Of a stretch of DNA of 64,000 bases, positions 32,877 through 41,678 are shown piece by piece; the stretch's first letter is position 1; each line of letters begins with the position of its first letter. The notes beneath the pieces are model-generated. The model was not told the DNA's origin. It saw only the letters and a list, made by a program, of their open reading frames with translations, and searched no databases. This stretch comes from JBFWQM01 sp050249455. Its GTDB lineage: Bacteria > Pseudomonadota > Alphaproteobacteria > MPNO01 > VGEU01. Position numbers and translations under genes: made by a program. The stretch covers positions 1 through 64,000 of the forward strand of contig JBFWQM010000004.1 of assembly GCA_050249455.1 (NCBI GenBank), given 5' to 3'.

Positions 32877-34503
32877 GTGTTCCCTTCGGCCGCCTTCCCG
32901 CCGGACGCGACGGCCCGGCCGGTCCCGGACCGCGCACCTCGCCCGGGCCGAACCCCTTCTCACGCGCGAAACCGATCGCGCGCAGGATGTCGATGCGGCC
33001 GAAGCCGTAGCGATGGTCCTGGCCCGACTCGCCCATCTCCTCGACCGAACCGGTGACGAGGTCCTGGACGAGGAATGCGCGATCCTGGGCCGCGACCTTG
33101 CCCCGGATGTCGGTCGCGCTAAGCAGCAGCGCGATGGCGCCCGCCGCATGGGGCGTCGCCATCGAGGTTCCATTGTAGTGCTCCCAGCGGCCGCCCGGAA
33201 CGCTGGAGAAGACCGCAACGCCGGGCGCGGTGACCTCCGGCTTCGAGTAGACGATCGGCAGCGCGTCCGGGGGGAAGTACTCGGACTCGCGGATCATCTG
33301 GGTCCGCCCGCCGCTGAACCCGGCCACCCGGTCGAGGTCGTCGGTGGCGCCAACGGCGAACGCGAACAGGTCATTGGCCGGAGACCCGCTGGTCTGGCTG
33401 CCCTCGTTGCCGACCGCCGTGACCACGGGGATACCCAGCCGCAGCGCCTTCAGGATGGCGCTGGTGTAGGTGCTCGGCACCTCCGGGCCCAGGCTCATGC
33501 CGCCGAGCGACATGCTGATCACGTCGACCGCCTGGTCGATCGCCCATTCGATCCCGCCCAGTACCTGCGCGTCGGTGCCGCCGCGGGCGCCGTCAAGCAC
33601 CATGGCGGCCGCCAGCTTCGCCTCCGGCGCCACCCCGATCCATCGCCCGCTGGCGTTGCCGCCGACCAGGGTGCCGGCGCAGTGCGTGCCGTGCGAATCG
33701 CTGTCGCGCGGCTTCGAACCGGCAACCAGCCGGCCGCGCGCGTCGAGCTCCGCCCAATGGGCGATCTTGCCCTTGAGGTCGGGATGCGCGGCATCGACGC
33801 CGGTATCGAGGAGCCCGATGGTCACGCCTTCGCCGCGACAGCCATAGGCGCCCCACGACGACAGCGCCCCGATGGTCCGGATCCCCCAGGCCGCCGCGCC
33901 GTTGTCATCGGTCCGCAGCGGCATCGAGGCCGGGCGGACAACCGGCGGCACGAACAGCCTGCGGTTCGGATAGATGTCGCCGATCTGCGGCACCTCCTGC
34001 GGCAGTCGCGCCAACTCGTCCCGGCCGAGCGCGATGACGGCGCTGCTGGACGACCACATCAGGCGCGCCGACCGCTCCCGGCCCGGTGCACGCGCGCGCG
34101 CAGGTCCGGGCGCCGCGGCCTGACCTCGACGCAGGATGCCCGCCTCCAGCAGCGGCCGCAGCGCATCGAGTCCGATCTTCTGCATGCCCGCGGCAGCCCG
34201 CTGGCGCACGGACGCGGAAGCGGTCTGCGCCACCAGGCTGCGGTCCGCATCGAACAGAGAGCGCGGGGTGCGCGCCGTGGCCGCGCGCCGCCGCGGCGAC
34301 TTCAGGATCATCTCGTCTACCGGCAGCACGTCGCGCGCCGATGTGGACAGGACGCGCCGGCGCATCGTTTCCGAGAACGCCTCCATCAGCCGCTTGTCCT
34401 CGTCGTCCGTCGGCGCCTTCATGCGCACGATCACCTCGGCCTGCCGGCCGGGCGCCTCGTCCAGGATGCGTTCCACCTGCCGATTGAGCCGGTTGTCCGC
34501 CAT
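32851..34503 (-). CDS. S8 (subtilisin-like) serine protease with N-terminal prodomain
   Basis: A 550-residue subtilase. The catalytic triad is Asp in GLLDTGVDAAHPDL, His in DSHGTHCAGTL and Ser in YNGTSMATPHAAG; the oxyanion Asn is in TAVGNEGS. The N-terminal 200 residues form a long prodomain ending PQIGDIYPNRR. No classical signal peptide is visible, so it may act in the cytoplasm or use another export route. The Arg-rich tail (RPAGRRPKGTHARRRGRK) is unusual. The ATG at 34503 has AGGGGAGG about 8 bp upstream. The next gene encodes an I9-like partner. Confidence 0.92.
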   Translation of the reverse strand: MADNRLNRQVERILDEAPGRQAEVIVRMKAPTDDEDKRLMEAFSETMRRRVLSTSARDVLPVDEMILKSPRRRAATARTPRSLFDADRSLVAQTASASVRQRAAAGMQKIGLDALRPLLEAGILRRGQAAAPGPARARAPGRERSARLMWSSSSAVIALGRDELARLPQEVPQIGDIYPNRRLFVPPVVRPASMPLRTDDNGAAAWGIRTIGALSSWGAYGCRGEGVTIGLLDTGVDAAHPDLKGKIAHWAELDARGRLVAGSKPRDSDSHGTHCAGTLVGGNASGRWIGVAPEAKLAAAMVLDGARGGTDAQVLGGIEWAIDQAVDVISMSLGGMSLGPEVPSTYTSAILKALRLGIPVVTAVGNEGSQTSGSPANDLFAFAVGATDDLDRVAGFSGGRTQMIRESEYFPPDALPIVYSKPEVTAPGVAVFSSVPGGRWEHYNGTSMATPHAAGAIALLLSATDIRGKVAAQDRAFLVQDLVTGSVEEMGESGQDHRYGFGRIDILRAIGFAREKGFGPGEVRGPGPAGPSRPAGRRPKGTHARRRGRK

Positions 34504-34651
34504 TCGTCGCCTCCCCTTGCCATGTTCGGGCATGGACGTTGCCCTGCAATCGAGAGACGATAACGCATAAGATAAACAACTTACAGTTGTGTTTTACGCT
34601 GAACCCGGCCGCCAGCGGGACGCGTCGAACGCGCGGGCGGCGACGCCCGCC

Positions 34652-35590
34652 TCAACCTGCGGTGGTACCGGACACCGCCTCGTTCTCGTCGTCGCGCCGG
34701 CGCGCGGTGCCGATCGGCGGCATGTAGAGGAGGATTGCCGAGCCTACCCAGATCGAGGAATAGGTGCCGACCAGGATGCCGAAGGTGAGCGCGGTGGAGA
34801 AGTTCTCGATCGCCGCGCCGCCCAGGAACAGGAGCGGCAGCACGGCGGCCAGAGTCGTGCCGCTGGTCAGGATGGTGCGCGACAGCGTCTCGTTGACCGA
34901 CAGGTTGAACACGTCGTAGAGCGGCATCTTCTTGTATTTGCGCAGGTTCTCGCGCACGCGGTCGAACACCACCACCGTGTCGTTCACTGAATAGCCGGCG
35001 ATGGTCAGGATCGCCGCGACGGCGGCGAGGTTGAACTCCAGGTTCAGCAGCGCGAACAACCCAAAGGTGCAGAACACGTCGTGCGCGGTCGCGACCAGCG
35101 CCGCGACGCCGAACTGCCACTCGAACCGCACCGCGACGTAGAGCCCGATGCCCAGGACCGCGAGACCGGCAGCGATCAGCGCGCCCCGCAGCAGCTCGCC
35201 GCTGACCTGCGGGCCGACCATCTCGACGTTGCGGTACTCGATGTCCCTGGGCAACGCGCCCTTTATCTTCTCGATCACCTCCACGGCCTGGGTCTGGCCG
35301 CCTTCGGGCTGCTCGACGCGGATCAGGAGGTCGCGCGAGCCGTCCACGTTCTGCAGCGCGACCTCGCCGACGTCCAGCCCGCCGAGCGTCGAGCGGACCG
35401 CCGCCATGTCGAAGGCCTGCTGCCCGCGCGCCTCGATCAGGATGCCGCCGCGGAAGTCGATGCCGAATGCGAGCCCGTTGGCGATCAGTGCCGCCGCGGC
35501 GACGACCATCATGAAGCCGGTCCAGCCGAAGGCGAACCAGCGCTGCCTCATGAAGTCGTACTTCGGGACGCTGCGGAAGATCACGATCAT
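34652..35590 (-). CDS. secF: Protein translocase subunit SecF
   Basis: Inner-membrane RND-like subunit that with SecD uses the proton gradient to complete protein export. It has 312 residues and about six helices. The SecF features LAFGIDFRGGILIEARG (near 40-57), the periplasmic P4-like domain, and the GYSVNDTVVVFDRVRENLRK block (D-rich helix 5 to cytoplasmic loop) are clear. secD, normally directly upstream, is absent: the upstream neighbour is groEL. A small GC hairpin (34633-34650) follows the stop. Confidence 0.95.
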   Translation of the reverse strand: MIVIFRSVPKYDFMRQRWFAFGWTGFMMVVAAAALIANGLAFGIDFRGGILIEARGQQAFDMAAVRSTLGGLDVGEVALQNVDGSRDLLIRVEQPEGGQTQAVEVIEKIKGALPRDIEYRNVEMVGPQVSGELLRGALIAAGLAVLGIGLYVAVRFEWQFGVAALVATAHDVFCTFGLFALLNLEFNLAAVAAILTIAGYSVNDTVVVFDRVRENLRKYKKMPLYDVFNLSVNETLSRTILTSGTTLAAVLPLLFLGGAAIENFSTALTFGILVGTYSSIWVGSAILLYMPPIGTARRRDDENEAVSGTTAG

Positions 35591-35664
35591 CGGGCGCGGT
35601 CCTGGCGGTTGAACGGCCGGCGGATAATGGGATAGCCCCGGCGCGCGTGCAAGCGCACCGGCCC

Positions 35665-35696
35665 GAAACGAACGGGGCCGCCCGTGGGCGGCCCCG
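35665..35696 (-). terminator. Rho-independent terminator of groESL
   Basis: An 11-bp perfect GC stem (35673-35683 with 35686-35696) with a 2-base GT loop, read on the minus strand after the groEL stop at 35723. It is followed by the T-rich TTCGTTTC. Both its position and orientation fit termination of the groES-groEL message before secF. Confidence 0.75.
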
Positions 35697-35722
35697 CAGC
35701 GACGCCAAGCCTCCGGAGAGGC

Positions 35723-37357
35723 CTAGAAATCCATGTCGCCCATGCCGCCGCCCGGCATGGCGGGCGCGGCCTTCTTCTCCGGCTTGTCGGCGACCATCGC
35801 CTCGGTGGTGATCATCAGCCCCGCGACCGAGGCCGCGTCCTGCAGCGCGCAGCGCACCACCTTGGTCGGGTCGATGATGCCGGCCTTCACCAGGTCCTTG
35901 TACTCGCCGGCCTGGGCGTCGTAGCCCCAGCCGGTGTCCTTGGACTCGACGAGCTTGCCGACGACCACGGAGCCGTCCATGCCGGCGTTCTCGGCGATCT
36001 GGCGCGCCGGCGCCTGGACGGCGCGGCGGACGATGTCGATGCCGACCTGCTGGTCGTGGTTGTCGCCCTTGAGGGTGGCCAGCGCGCGCGCGGCGTGCAG
36101 CAGCGCCACGCCGCCGCCGGGGACGATGCCTTCCTCGACCGCGGCGCGGGTGGCGTGCATCGCGTCGTCGACGCGGTCCTTACGCTCCTTCACCTCGACC
36201 TCGGTGGCGCCACCGACGCGGATCACCGCGACGCCGCCCGCGAGCTTGGCGAGCCTTTCCTGCAGCTTCTCGCGGTCGTAGTCGGAGGTGGTCTCCTCGA
36301 TCTGCTGGCGGATCTGGGTGCAGCGGCCGTCGATCTCCGCCTTCTTGCCGGCGCCGTTGACGACGGTGGTGTCGTCCTTGGTGATGACCACCTTCTTGGC
36401 GCGGCCGAGGTCCTTCACGGTGACGTTCTCGAGCTTGATGCCGAGGTCTTCGGAGATCACCTGCCCGCCGGTCAGGATGGCGATGTCTTCCAGCATGGCC
36501 TTGCGGCGGTCGCCGAAGCCCGGCGCCTTGACCGCCGCGACCTTGAGGCCGCCGCGCAGCTTGTTGACCACCAGGGTCGCCAGCGCCTCGCCCTCGACGT
36601 CCTCGGCGATGATCAGCAGCGGGCGCGAGGACTGCACCACCGCCTCGAGCAGCGGCAGCATCGACTGCAGGCCGGACAGCTTCTTCTCGTAGAGCAGGAT
36701 GTACGCATCTTCCAGCTCGACCTGCATCTTCTCGGCATTGGTGACGAAGTACGGCGACACGTAGCCGCGGTCGAACTGCATGCCCTCGACGATGTCGAGC
36801 TCGGTCTCCAGGCTCTTGGCCTCCTCGACCGTGATGACGCCCTCGTTGCCGACCTTCTCCATCGCGCGGGCGATCATCTCGCCGATGTCGCGCTCGCCGT
36901 TGGCGGAGATGGTGCCGACCTGGGCGATCTCCTCGTTGGTCTTGATCTTCTTGGAGCGCTTCTTGACCTCCTCGACCACCGCCTCGACCGCCTTGTCGAC
37001 GCCGCGCTTCAGGTCCATCGGGTTCATGCCGGCGGCCACCGCCTTGGCGCCCTCGCGCACGATCGCCTGGGCGAGCACGGTCGCGGTCGTGGTGCCGTCG
37101 CCGGCGTTGTCGTTGGTCTTGGACGCCACCTCGCGGACCATCTGGGCGCCCATGTTCTCGAATTTGTCGGCGAGCTCGATCTCCTTGGCAACGGTGACGC
37201 CATCCTTGGAGATGCGCGGCGCGCCGAACGCCTTGTCGATCACCACGTTTCGGCCCTTGGGCCCGAGGGTGACCTTCACCGCATCGGCCAGGACATCGAC
37301 GCCCTTCAGCATCCGCTGGCGGGCATCGGTCGAGAAACGGACTTCCTTCGCAGCCAT
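35723..37357 (-). CDS. groEL: Chaperonin GroEL (60 kDa)
   Basis: Cytosolic ATP-dependent folding chaperone, 544 residues, full length. It has the conserved DAVKVTLGPKGRNVVIDK start region, the NDNAGDGTTTATVLAQAI ATP site, VGGATEVEVKERKDRVDDA and the C-terminal GGMGDMDF tail. It follows groES by 22 bp on the same strand. Expression is expected to be heat-inducible through the CIRCE operator upstream of groES. Confidence 0.99.
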   Translation of the reverse strand: MAAKEVRFSTDARQRMLKGVDVLADAVKVTLGPKGRNVVIDKAFGAPRISKDGVTVAKEIELADKFENMGAQMVREVASKTNDNAGDGTTTATVLAQAIVREGAKAVAAGMNPMDLKRGVDKAVEAVVEEVKKRSKKIKTNEEIAQVGTISANGERDIGEMIARAMEKVGNEGVITVEEAKSLETELDIVEGMQFDRGYVSPYFVTNAEKMQVELEDAYILLYEKKLSGLQSMLPLLEAVVQSSRPLLIIAEDVEGEALATLVVNKLRGGLKVAAVKAPGFGDRRKAMLEDIAILTGGQVISEDLGIKLENVTVKDLGRAKKVVITKDDTTVVNGAGKKAEIDGRCTQIRQQIEETTSDYDREKLQERLAKLAGGVAVIRVGGATEVEVKERKDRVDDAMHATRAAVEEGIVPGGGVALLHAARALATLKGDNHDQQVGIDIVRRAVQAPARQIAENAGMDGSVVVGKLVESKDTGWGYDAQAGEYKDLVKAGIIDPTKVVRCALQDAASVAGLMITTEAMVADKPEKKAAPAMPGGGMGDMDF

Positions 37358-37379
37358 TTTTCCTACCCCTTTGCGTCGA

Positions 37380-37694
37380 TCAGGCGGCCTTCTTCGCCGC
37401 CGCCGTGCCGTCGAGGACGGCCATGATGTCGCTTTCCTTCATGATCATGAGCTCCTCGCCGTCCAGCCTTACCTCGGTGCCCGACCACTTGCCGAACAGG
37501 ACGCGGTCGCCGACCTTCACGTCGAGAGCGACGATCTCGCCCTTCTCGTTGCGCGCGCCGGGGCCCACCGCCAGCACCTCGCCCTGCATCGGCTTCTCCT
37601 TGGCGGTATCGGGAATGATGATCCCGCCGGTCGTGCGGGACTCTTCCTCGACCCGCCGGATCACGACGCGATCGTGCAACGGCCTGAACTTCAT
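37380..37694 (-). CDS. groES: Co-chaperonin GroES (10 kDa)
   Basis: Lid of the GroEL chamber, 104 residues. MKFRPLHDRVVIRRVEEE starts the domain, the mobile loop is ESRTTGGIIIPDTAKEKP (about 19-36), and the roof region contains GPGARNEKGEIV. The ATG at 37694 was chosen over 37709 because all GroES proteins start at this Met-Lys-Phe. A slightly extended Ala/Lys tail (TAAAKKAA) is present. It is the first gene of the groESL operon. Confidence 0.98.
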   Translation of the reverse strand: MKFRPLHDRVVIRRVEEESRTTGGIIIPDTAKEKPMQGEVLAVGPGARNEKGEIVALDVKVGDRVLFGKWSGTEVRLDGEELMIMKESDIMAVLDGTAAAKKAA

Positions 37695-37722
37695 GGCGCT
37701 GTCCTCCATCCTCTGAAGATTA

Positions 37723-37749
37723 TCAGCACTCGCGATCCCCGAGTGCCAG
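37723..37749. promoter_or_regulatory. CIRCE element (HrcA operator) upstream of groES
   Basis: Arms AGCACTC and GAGTGC are separated by exactly nine bases (37732-37740). This matches the CIRCE consensus TTAGCACTC-N9-GAGTGCTAA except at the outermost bases. It lies 29 bp upstream of the groES start, the standard place for HrcA repression of groESL. hrcA itself is not in the window. Confidence 0.92.
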
Positions 37750-37815
37750 TGCCGCCGATCTAGTCGGGTCCGCGCCGGATTTCAAGAGGGGTTCGCGGCA
37801 AAAGCAATTGGCCGG

Positions 37816-37854
37816 CCTCAAAAACGAACCGGGGCGGCCTGATGGCCGCCCCGG
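37816..37854 (-). terminator. Rho-independent terminator after the 36-residue ORF
   Basis: A perfect 11-bp stem (37829-37839 with 37844-37854) and TGAT loop. On the minus strand it is followed within a few bases by TTTTT (37820-37824). It lies 36 bp past the stop of the small membrane ORF and separates that transcript from the groES promoter, so the small ORF has its own transcription unit. Confidence 0.85.
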
Positions 37855-37889
37855 GGACCCGTAGGCTGTTCAGGTCGTGGCGGTACGCT

Positions 37890-38000
37890 CTAGTAGATCG
37901 CCATCCCTGTCGCGTAGGCGAGCACGGTCACCCCGACCGCGAGGCACCCCACGTAGATGACGACCTGACGGAGGAAGTCGAACACCGATTCGCGATCCAT
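37890..38000 (-). CDS. 36-residue single-helix membrane protein
   Basis: A short frame from ATG 38000 to TAG 37890: MDRESVFDFLRQVV followed by a hydrophobic helix (IYVGCLAVGVTVLAYATGMA). A purine-rich GAGAGGGGA site lies 7-9 bp upstream and a strong terminator lies 36 bp downstream, so it looks like a real one-gene transcript. The amphipathic N-terminus plus one transmembrane helix is common among bacterial small proteins. I do not know the family. It lies between groESL and a cupin gene; a link with heat shock is only positional. Confidence 0.65.
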   Translation of the reverse strand: MDRESVFDFLRQVVIYVGCLAVGVTVLAYATGMAIY

Positions 38001-38116
38001 CTCGTGTCCCCTCTCTCTCGCGCCCGCCGCGGATGGCGACCGGCGTTACGCTGCAGCCGAACTTCCCTGTAACGCATATTTTCTAGAGACTTACGTCGCG
38101 ACGCTATTTCAACATC

Positions 38117-38140
38117 AAAAGAGCCGGCTTTCGCCGGCTC
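38117..38140 (-). terminator. Rho-independent terminator of the cupin gene
   Basis: Stem GAGCCGGC/GCCGGCTC (38121-38128 and 38133-38140) with TTTC loop, followed on the minus strand by TTTT (38117-38120). It lies immediately after the stop of the cupin gene at 38145. Confidence 0.85.
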
Positions 38141-38144
38141 GCTT

Positions 38145-38675
38145 TCAGACCACTTTCAGATGCGCGTCGCGTCGCTGGAACAGGTCGTCGTCGGCATAGC
38201 CCATGGTGTCCGGCCGGCCGCGGCCGAGCATGACCTGGAAGTACACCGGCTCAAGGCTGTTGTTGTCATAGCCGTGGATGACGCCGGGCGGGCACGCGAT
38301 GCATTCCCACGGGCCGAGCCGCGTGGTGAGCCGTCGCCCGCTCTCGTCCTCCACGAACACGTCGAGGTAGCCCTGCAGGACGAAGAACACCTCCTCCACC
38401 TCGTGGGTGTGCGGGGCGTTGCCCTGTCCGGGCTGGACGAACATGATGCTGAGCGTGAAGCCGCGGGCCGGGATCGCCTTGTCGTCCGTGTGCTTGCCGG
38501 ACCCGCCGGCACCGATGAAGCGGTGCTGGGCGCGCTTGTAGCCCTCGATCTTCGCGTCCTCGAACGCCGCCCAGTCCGGCACCCGGTCACGGAAGCGCGC
38601 CACGTAGCGCTCCATGATGTCCTCGAGAGAGGCCTTTTCCAGTTCCGGCGGCCGCGGATGACGGGCGACACTCAT
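38145..38675 (-). CDS. Cupin-domain protein
   Basis: A 176-residue single-cupin protein. Cupin motif 1 reads GNAPHTHEVEEVFFVLQGYL (two His and Glu as metal ligands) at about 90-110; motif 2 is PPGVIHGYDN with the third His near 134. The N-terminal 60 residues are helical. It could be a small dioxygenase or a sugar/acid isomerase. There is no operon partner; the gene is bounded by a terminator downstream and a 250-bp spacer upstream, so its role is open. Confidence 0.85.
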   Translation of the reverse strand: MSVARHPRPPELEKASLEDIMERYVARFRDRVPDWAAFEDAKIEGYKRAQHRFIGAGGSGKHTDDKAIPARGFTLSIMFVQPGQGNAPHTHEVEEVFFVLQGYLDVFVEDESGRRLTTRLGPWECIACPPGVIHGYDNNSLEPVYFQVMLGRGRPDTMGYADDDLFQRRDAHLKVV

Positions 38676-38925
38676 CGGGGGCTGCGACTCCCTTATTCCC
38701 GGAGACGCGACCGCAATTCCGGCCGCATTTCTCTCAAAGCCACGCTGACCGATCCGCCGCGCCGTTGCAATCGAATTGTGGCGACGGGGTGGCGCGACAG
38801 CCCTGCGCTACCGTCGCGCCGGCCGCCATAAAACTATTCACGTTGAACAGGTTACCTCAACCTGCTGATATGCAGCCGCAGCTTTCGCCATGGATTTGCC
38901 CGACCGGCGCCCGGCCGACCCATCG

Positions 38926-41577
38926 TCAAGCCAATGTCTTGGCCGCGATTTCATAGACGTCGCGCGAAAGCCCAGGCTGGTCGAGCATGCGCTGCAGCGC
39001 CGCCTGCATCAGCGCCCTGCGGCCCGGATCGAATCGCTTCCAGCGCCCGAACGCGCCGACCAGCCGCGCCGCGATGCGCGGGTTGACCGGATCGAGCTCC
39101 AGGACGATGTCGGCGACCAGGCGGTAGCCGTCGCCGTCGGCCGCGTTGAAGCGGGTCGGGTTGCCCATCGCGAACGCGCCGACCAGCGCCCGCACCTTGT
39201 TCGGATTGCGCAGCGAGAACGCCGGGTGCCCCAGCAGCCGGCTCACCGTCGCCAGGGTATCGGCGCGCGGCGCCATCGCCTGCAGCGACAGCCACTTGTC
39301 CACGACGAGCGCGTCCTGGCGATAGCGGGCGTAGAAGTCGTCCAGCGCTTCCTGCCGCGCCGGCGCGTCGCGGTCGGCGAGGCACGCGAGCGCCGCGAAG
39401 CGGTCGGTCATGTTGTCGGCATCGCGGTACTGCCCGGTCAGGAGCGCATCGGCCTCCGGCGACTGCAGCCGCGAGAGATAGGCGAGCGCCTCGTTCTTGA
39501 GCGCGCGCCGCGCCGCCTCCGCCGCGTCGGGCGAATAGGGCGCGTTGCTGCGGTTCGCCCGGTAGACGGCCATGAGCCGGTCGCGCAGGGCCGTCGCCAC
39601 GCCGCGGCGCAGGGTCTCGCGCGCGGCGTGGATGGCATCGACGTCGATCTCGCCGACCTGCTCGGCCAGGAAGTCCTCCGACGGCAGCGCGATCGCCTGG
39701 GCGACGAAGGCCTTGTCGAGCGACCCGTCGTCGAGCAGACGCCCGAGCGCGGCGACGAAACCCGCGTCCGCGGCCGGCGCCTCGCCGCGCCGGATCGCCT
39801 CCACCATCGCGAGCAGCAGCCGCGTGGCGTATTGCTGCCCGGCCTCCCACCGTGCGAAGGGATCGGTGTCGTGGTTGAGGAGGAACGCGAGGTCGGCGTC
39901 CTGGTAGGGCGCGCGCAGCACGATCGGGGCCGAGAAGTGCCGGTTGAGCGACGGGACCGCCGGACCCGGCACGTCGCGGAAGCGGAATTCGTGGCGGCCG
40001 TCGGTCAGCGACAGCACCCGCGAGTCGCCGCCGGCCGCCGCGGCCTCGCCCTCCAGGCGCAGCGGCACGGGGGCGCCGTCGGGCCCGATCAGGCCGACCG
40101 CCACCGGGATGTGCATCGGCGCCTTTTCGGGCTGGCCCGGCGTCGGCGGCACCGTCTGCTCCAGGGTCAGGTCGAACGCATTCGCCGCCGCATCGTAGCG
40201 CCACTGCGCCGCGACCTGCGGCGTGCCGGCCTGCACGTACCACCGCTTGAACTGCGATAGGTCGGCGCCGTTGGCGTCCTCCATCGCGGCGACGAAGTCG
40301 TCGCAGGTGACGGCCTGGCCGTCGTGGCGCTCGAAGTAGAGGTCCATGCCGCGGCGGAATCCGTCGGCGCCGAGCAGGGTCCGCATCATGCGGATCACCT
40401 CGGCGCCCTTTTCGTAGACGGTCGCGGTGTAGAAGTTGTTGATCTCGATGTAGTGGTCGGGGCGCACCGGGTGGGCGAGCGGGCCGGCATCCTCCGGGAA
40501 CTGGCGGGCGCGCAGGCCGCGCACGTCCTCGATCCGCTTGACGGCCGCCGAGCGCACGTCGGCGGTGAACTGCTGGTCGCGGAAGACCGTCAGGCCTTCC
40601 TTGAGCGAGAGCTGGAACCAGTCGCGGCAGGTCACCCGATTGCCGGTCCAGTTGTGGAAATACTCGTGCGCGACGACCGACTCGATACGGCCGTAGTCCA
40701 CGTCGGTCGCCGTTTCCGGGTCGGCCAGGATGTAGCGGGCGTTGAAGACGTTGAGGCTCTTGTTCTCCATCGCGCCCATGTTGAAGTCCGACACGGCGAC
40801 GATGTTGAACAGGTCGAGGTCGTATTCGCGGCCATAGGCCTCCTCGTCCCAGCGCATGGAGCGCTTCAGCGCGTCCATCGCGTAGTCGCAGCGGCCCTCG
40901 TTGCCGTGCTCGACGAAGATGCGCAAGGTCACCGCGCGGCCTGACATGGTGGTGAACCGGTCCTCCGCGCAGGCGAGGTCGCCCGCGACCAGGGCGAACA
41001 GGTAGGACGGCTTGGGGAACGGGTCGTCCCACACCGCGAAATGGCGGCCGTCGTCCAACGGGCCGGATTCGACCAGGTTGCCGTTCGACAGCATCACCGG
41101 CAGCTTGCCGCGGTCGCCGCGGATGGTGGTGCGGTAGACGCTCATCACGTCCGGCCGGTCGGGGAAGTAGGTGATGCGGCGGAAGCCCTCCGCCTCGCAC
41201 TGGGTGGTGAAGATGCCGCTCGACAGATAGAGGCCTTCCAGCCGCGTGTTGCCGCGCGGGTCGATCTCGGTCTCGATGTCGAGGGTGAAGGCGCGGGGCG
41301 GGCGGCGGATGGTCAGGCCATCGGCGTCGACCGCGTAGGCGCCAGGCTCCAGCGTGCGGCCGTCCATTCGGATCGACAGCAGGGTGAGGTCGCTGCCGTC
41401 GAGGTGCAGCGGCTGCACGCCGACGGTCCGCTCGTGGTCGGAAGCGACCTTGAGCCGGCTGTGCACGCGGGTCGCGGCGTCGGCGAGGTCGAAGGTGAGC
41501 TCGACCGCCTCGATCCGATAGGCCGGCTTGCGGTATTCCGCGAGGCGGATGGTCTTCGGCTCCTCGGTCTTCATCAT
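38926..41577 (-). CDS. pepN: Aminopeptidase N (M1 family, PepN)
   Basis: Cytoplasmic zinc aminopeptidase of 883 residues, matching the family length. The GAMEN exopeptidase motif is at 268-272, HEYFH zinc site at 304-308 and the distal Glu327 in SLKEGLTVFRDQQF. The DUF3458 Ig-like domain and C-terminal ARM-like DUF3458_C domain follow (about 445-883). It starts at tandem Met codons (41577 or 41574). It lies 101 bp downstream of the cyclase gene on the same strand. It trims N-terminal residues in peptide turnover. Confidence 0.97.
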   Translation of the reverse strand: MMKTEEPKTIRLAEYRKPAYRIEAVELTFDLADAATRVHSRLKVASDHERTVGVQPLHLDGSDLTLLSIRMDGRTLEPGAYAVDADGLTIRRPPRAFTLDIETEIDPRGNTRLEGLYLSSGIFTTQCEAEGFRRITYFPDRPDVMSVYRTTIRGDRGKLPVMLSNGNLVESGPLDDGRHFAVWDDPFPKPSYLFALVAGDLACAEDRFTTMSGRAVTLRIFVEHGNEGRCDYAMDALKRSMRWDEEAYGREYDLDLFNIVAVSDFNMGAMENKSLNVFNARYILADPETATDVDYGRIESVVAHEYFHNWTGNRVTCRDWFQLSLKEGLTVFRDQQFTADVRSAAVKRIEDVRGLRARQFPEDAGPLAHPVRPDHYIEINNFYTATVYEKGAEVIRMMRTLLGADGFRRGMDLYFERHDGQAVTCDDFVAAMEDANGADLSQFKRWYVQAGTPQVAAQWRYDAAANAFDLTLEQTVPPTPGQPEKAPMHIPVAVGLIGPDGAPVPLRLEGEAAAAGGDSRVLSLTDGRHEFRFRDVPGPAVPSLNRHFSAPIVLRAPYQDADLAFLLNHDTDPFARWEAGQQYATRLLLAMVEAIRRGEAPAADAGFVAALGRLLDDGSLDKAFVAQAIALPSEDFLAEQVGEIDVDAIHAARETLRRGVATALRDRLMAVYRANRSNAPYSPDAAEAARRALKNEALAYLSRLQSPEADALLTGQYRDADNMTDRFAALACLADRDAPARQEALDDFYARYRQDALVVDKWLSLQAMAPRADTLATVSRLLGHPAFSLRNPNKVRALVGAFAMGNPTRFNAADGDGYRLVADIVLELDPVNPRIAARLVGAFGRWKRFDPGRRALMQAALQRMLDQPGLSRDVYEIAAKTLA

Positions 41578-41678
41578 TGCCCTCTCCTTGCGCCTCTATT
41601 AGGTAGCGCGTCGCGCGGCCGAGGGAAATGCGGTTGCGCCGCGCGGCGAGTGGAGCGGGAGCGGGAGCGGAGCGTCCT

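Noticed and set aside
35684..37426. A 580-codon open frame on the plus strand opposite groEL
   Set aside because: It is exactly antisense to a full-length GroEL and is a product of GC-rich codon use; its translation has no recognisable domain.
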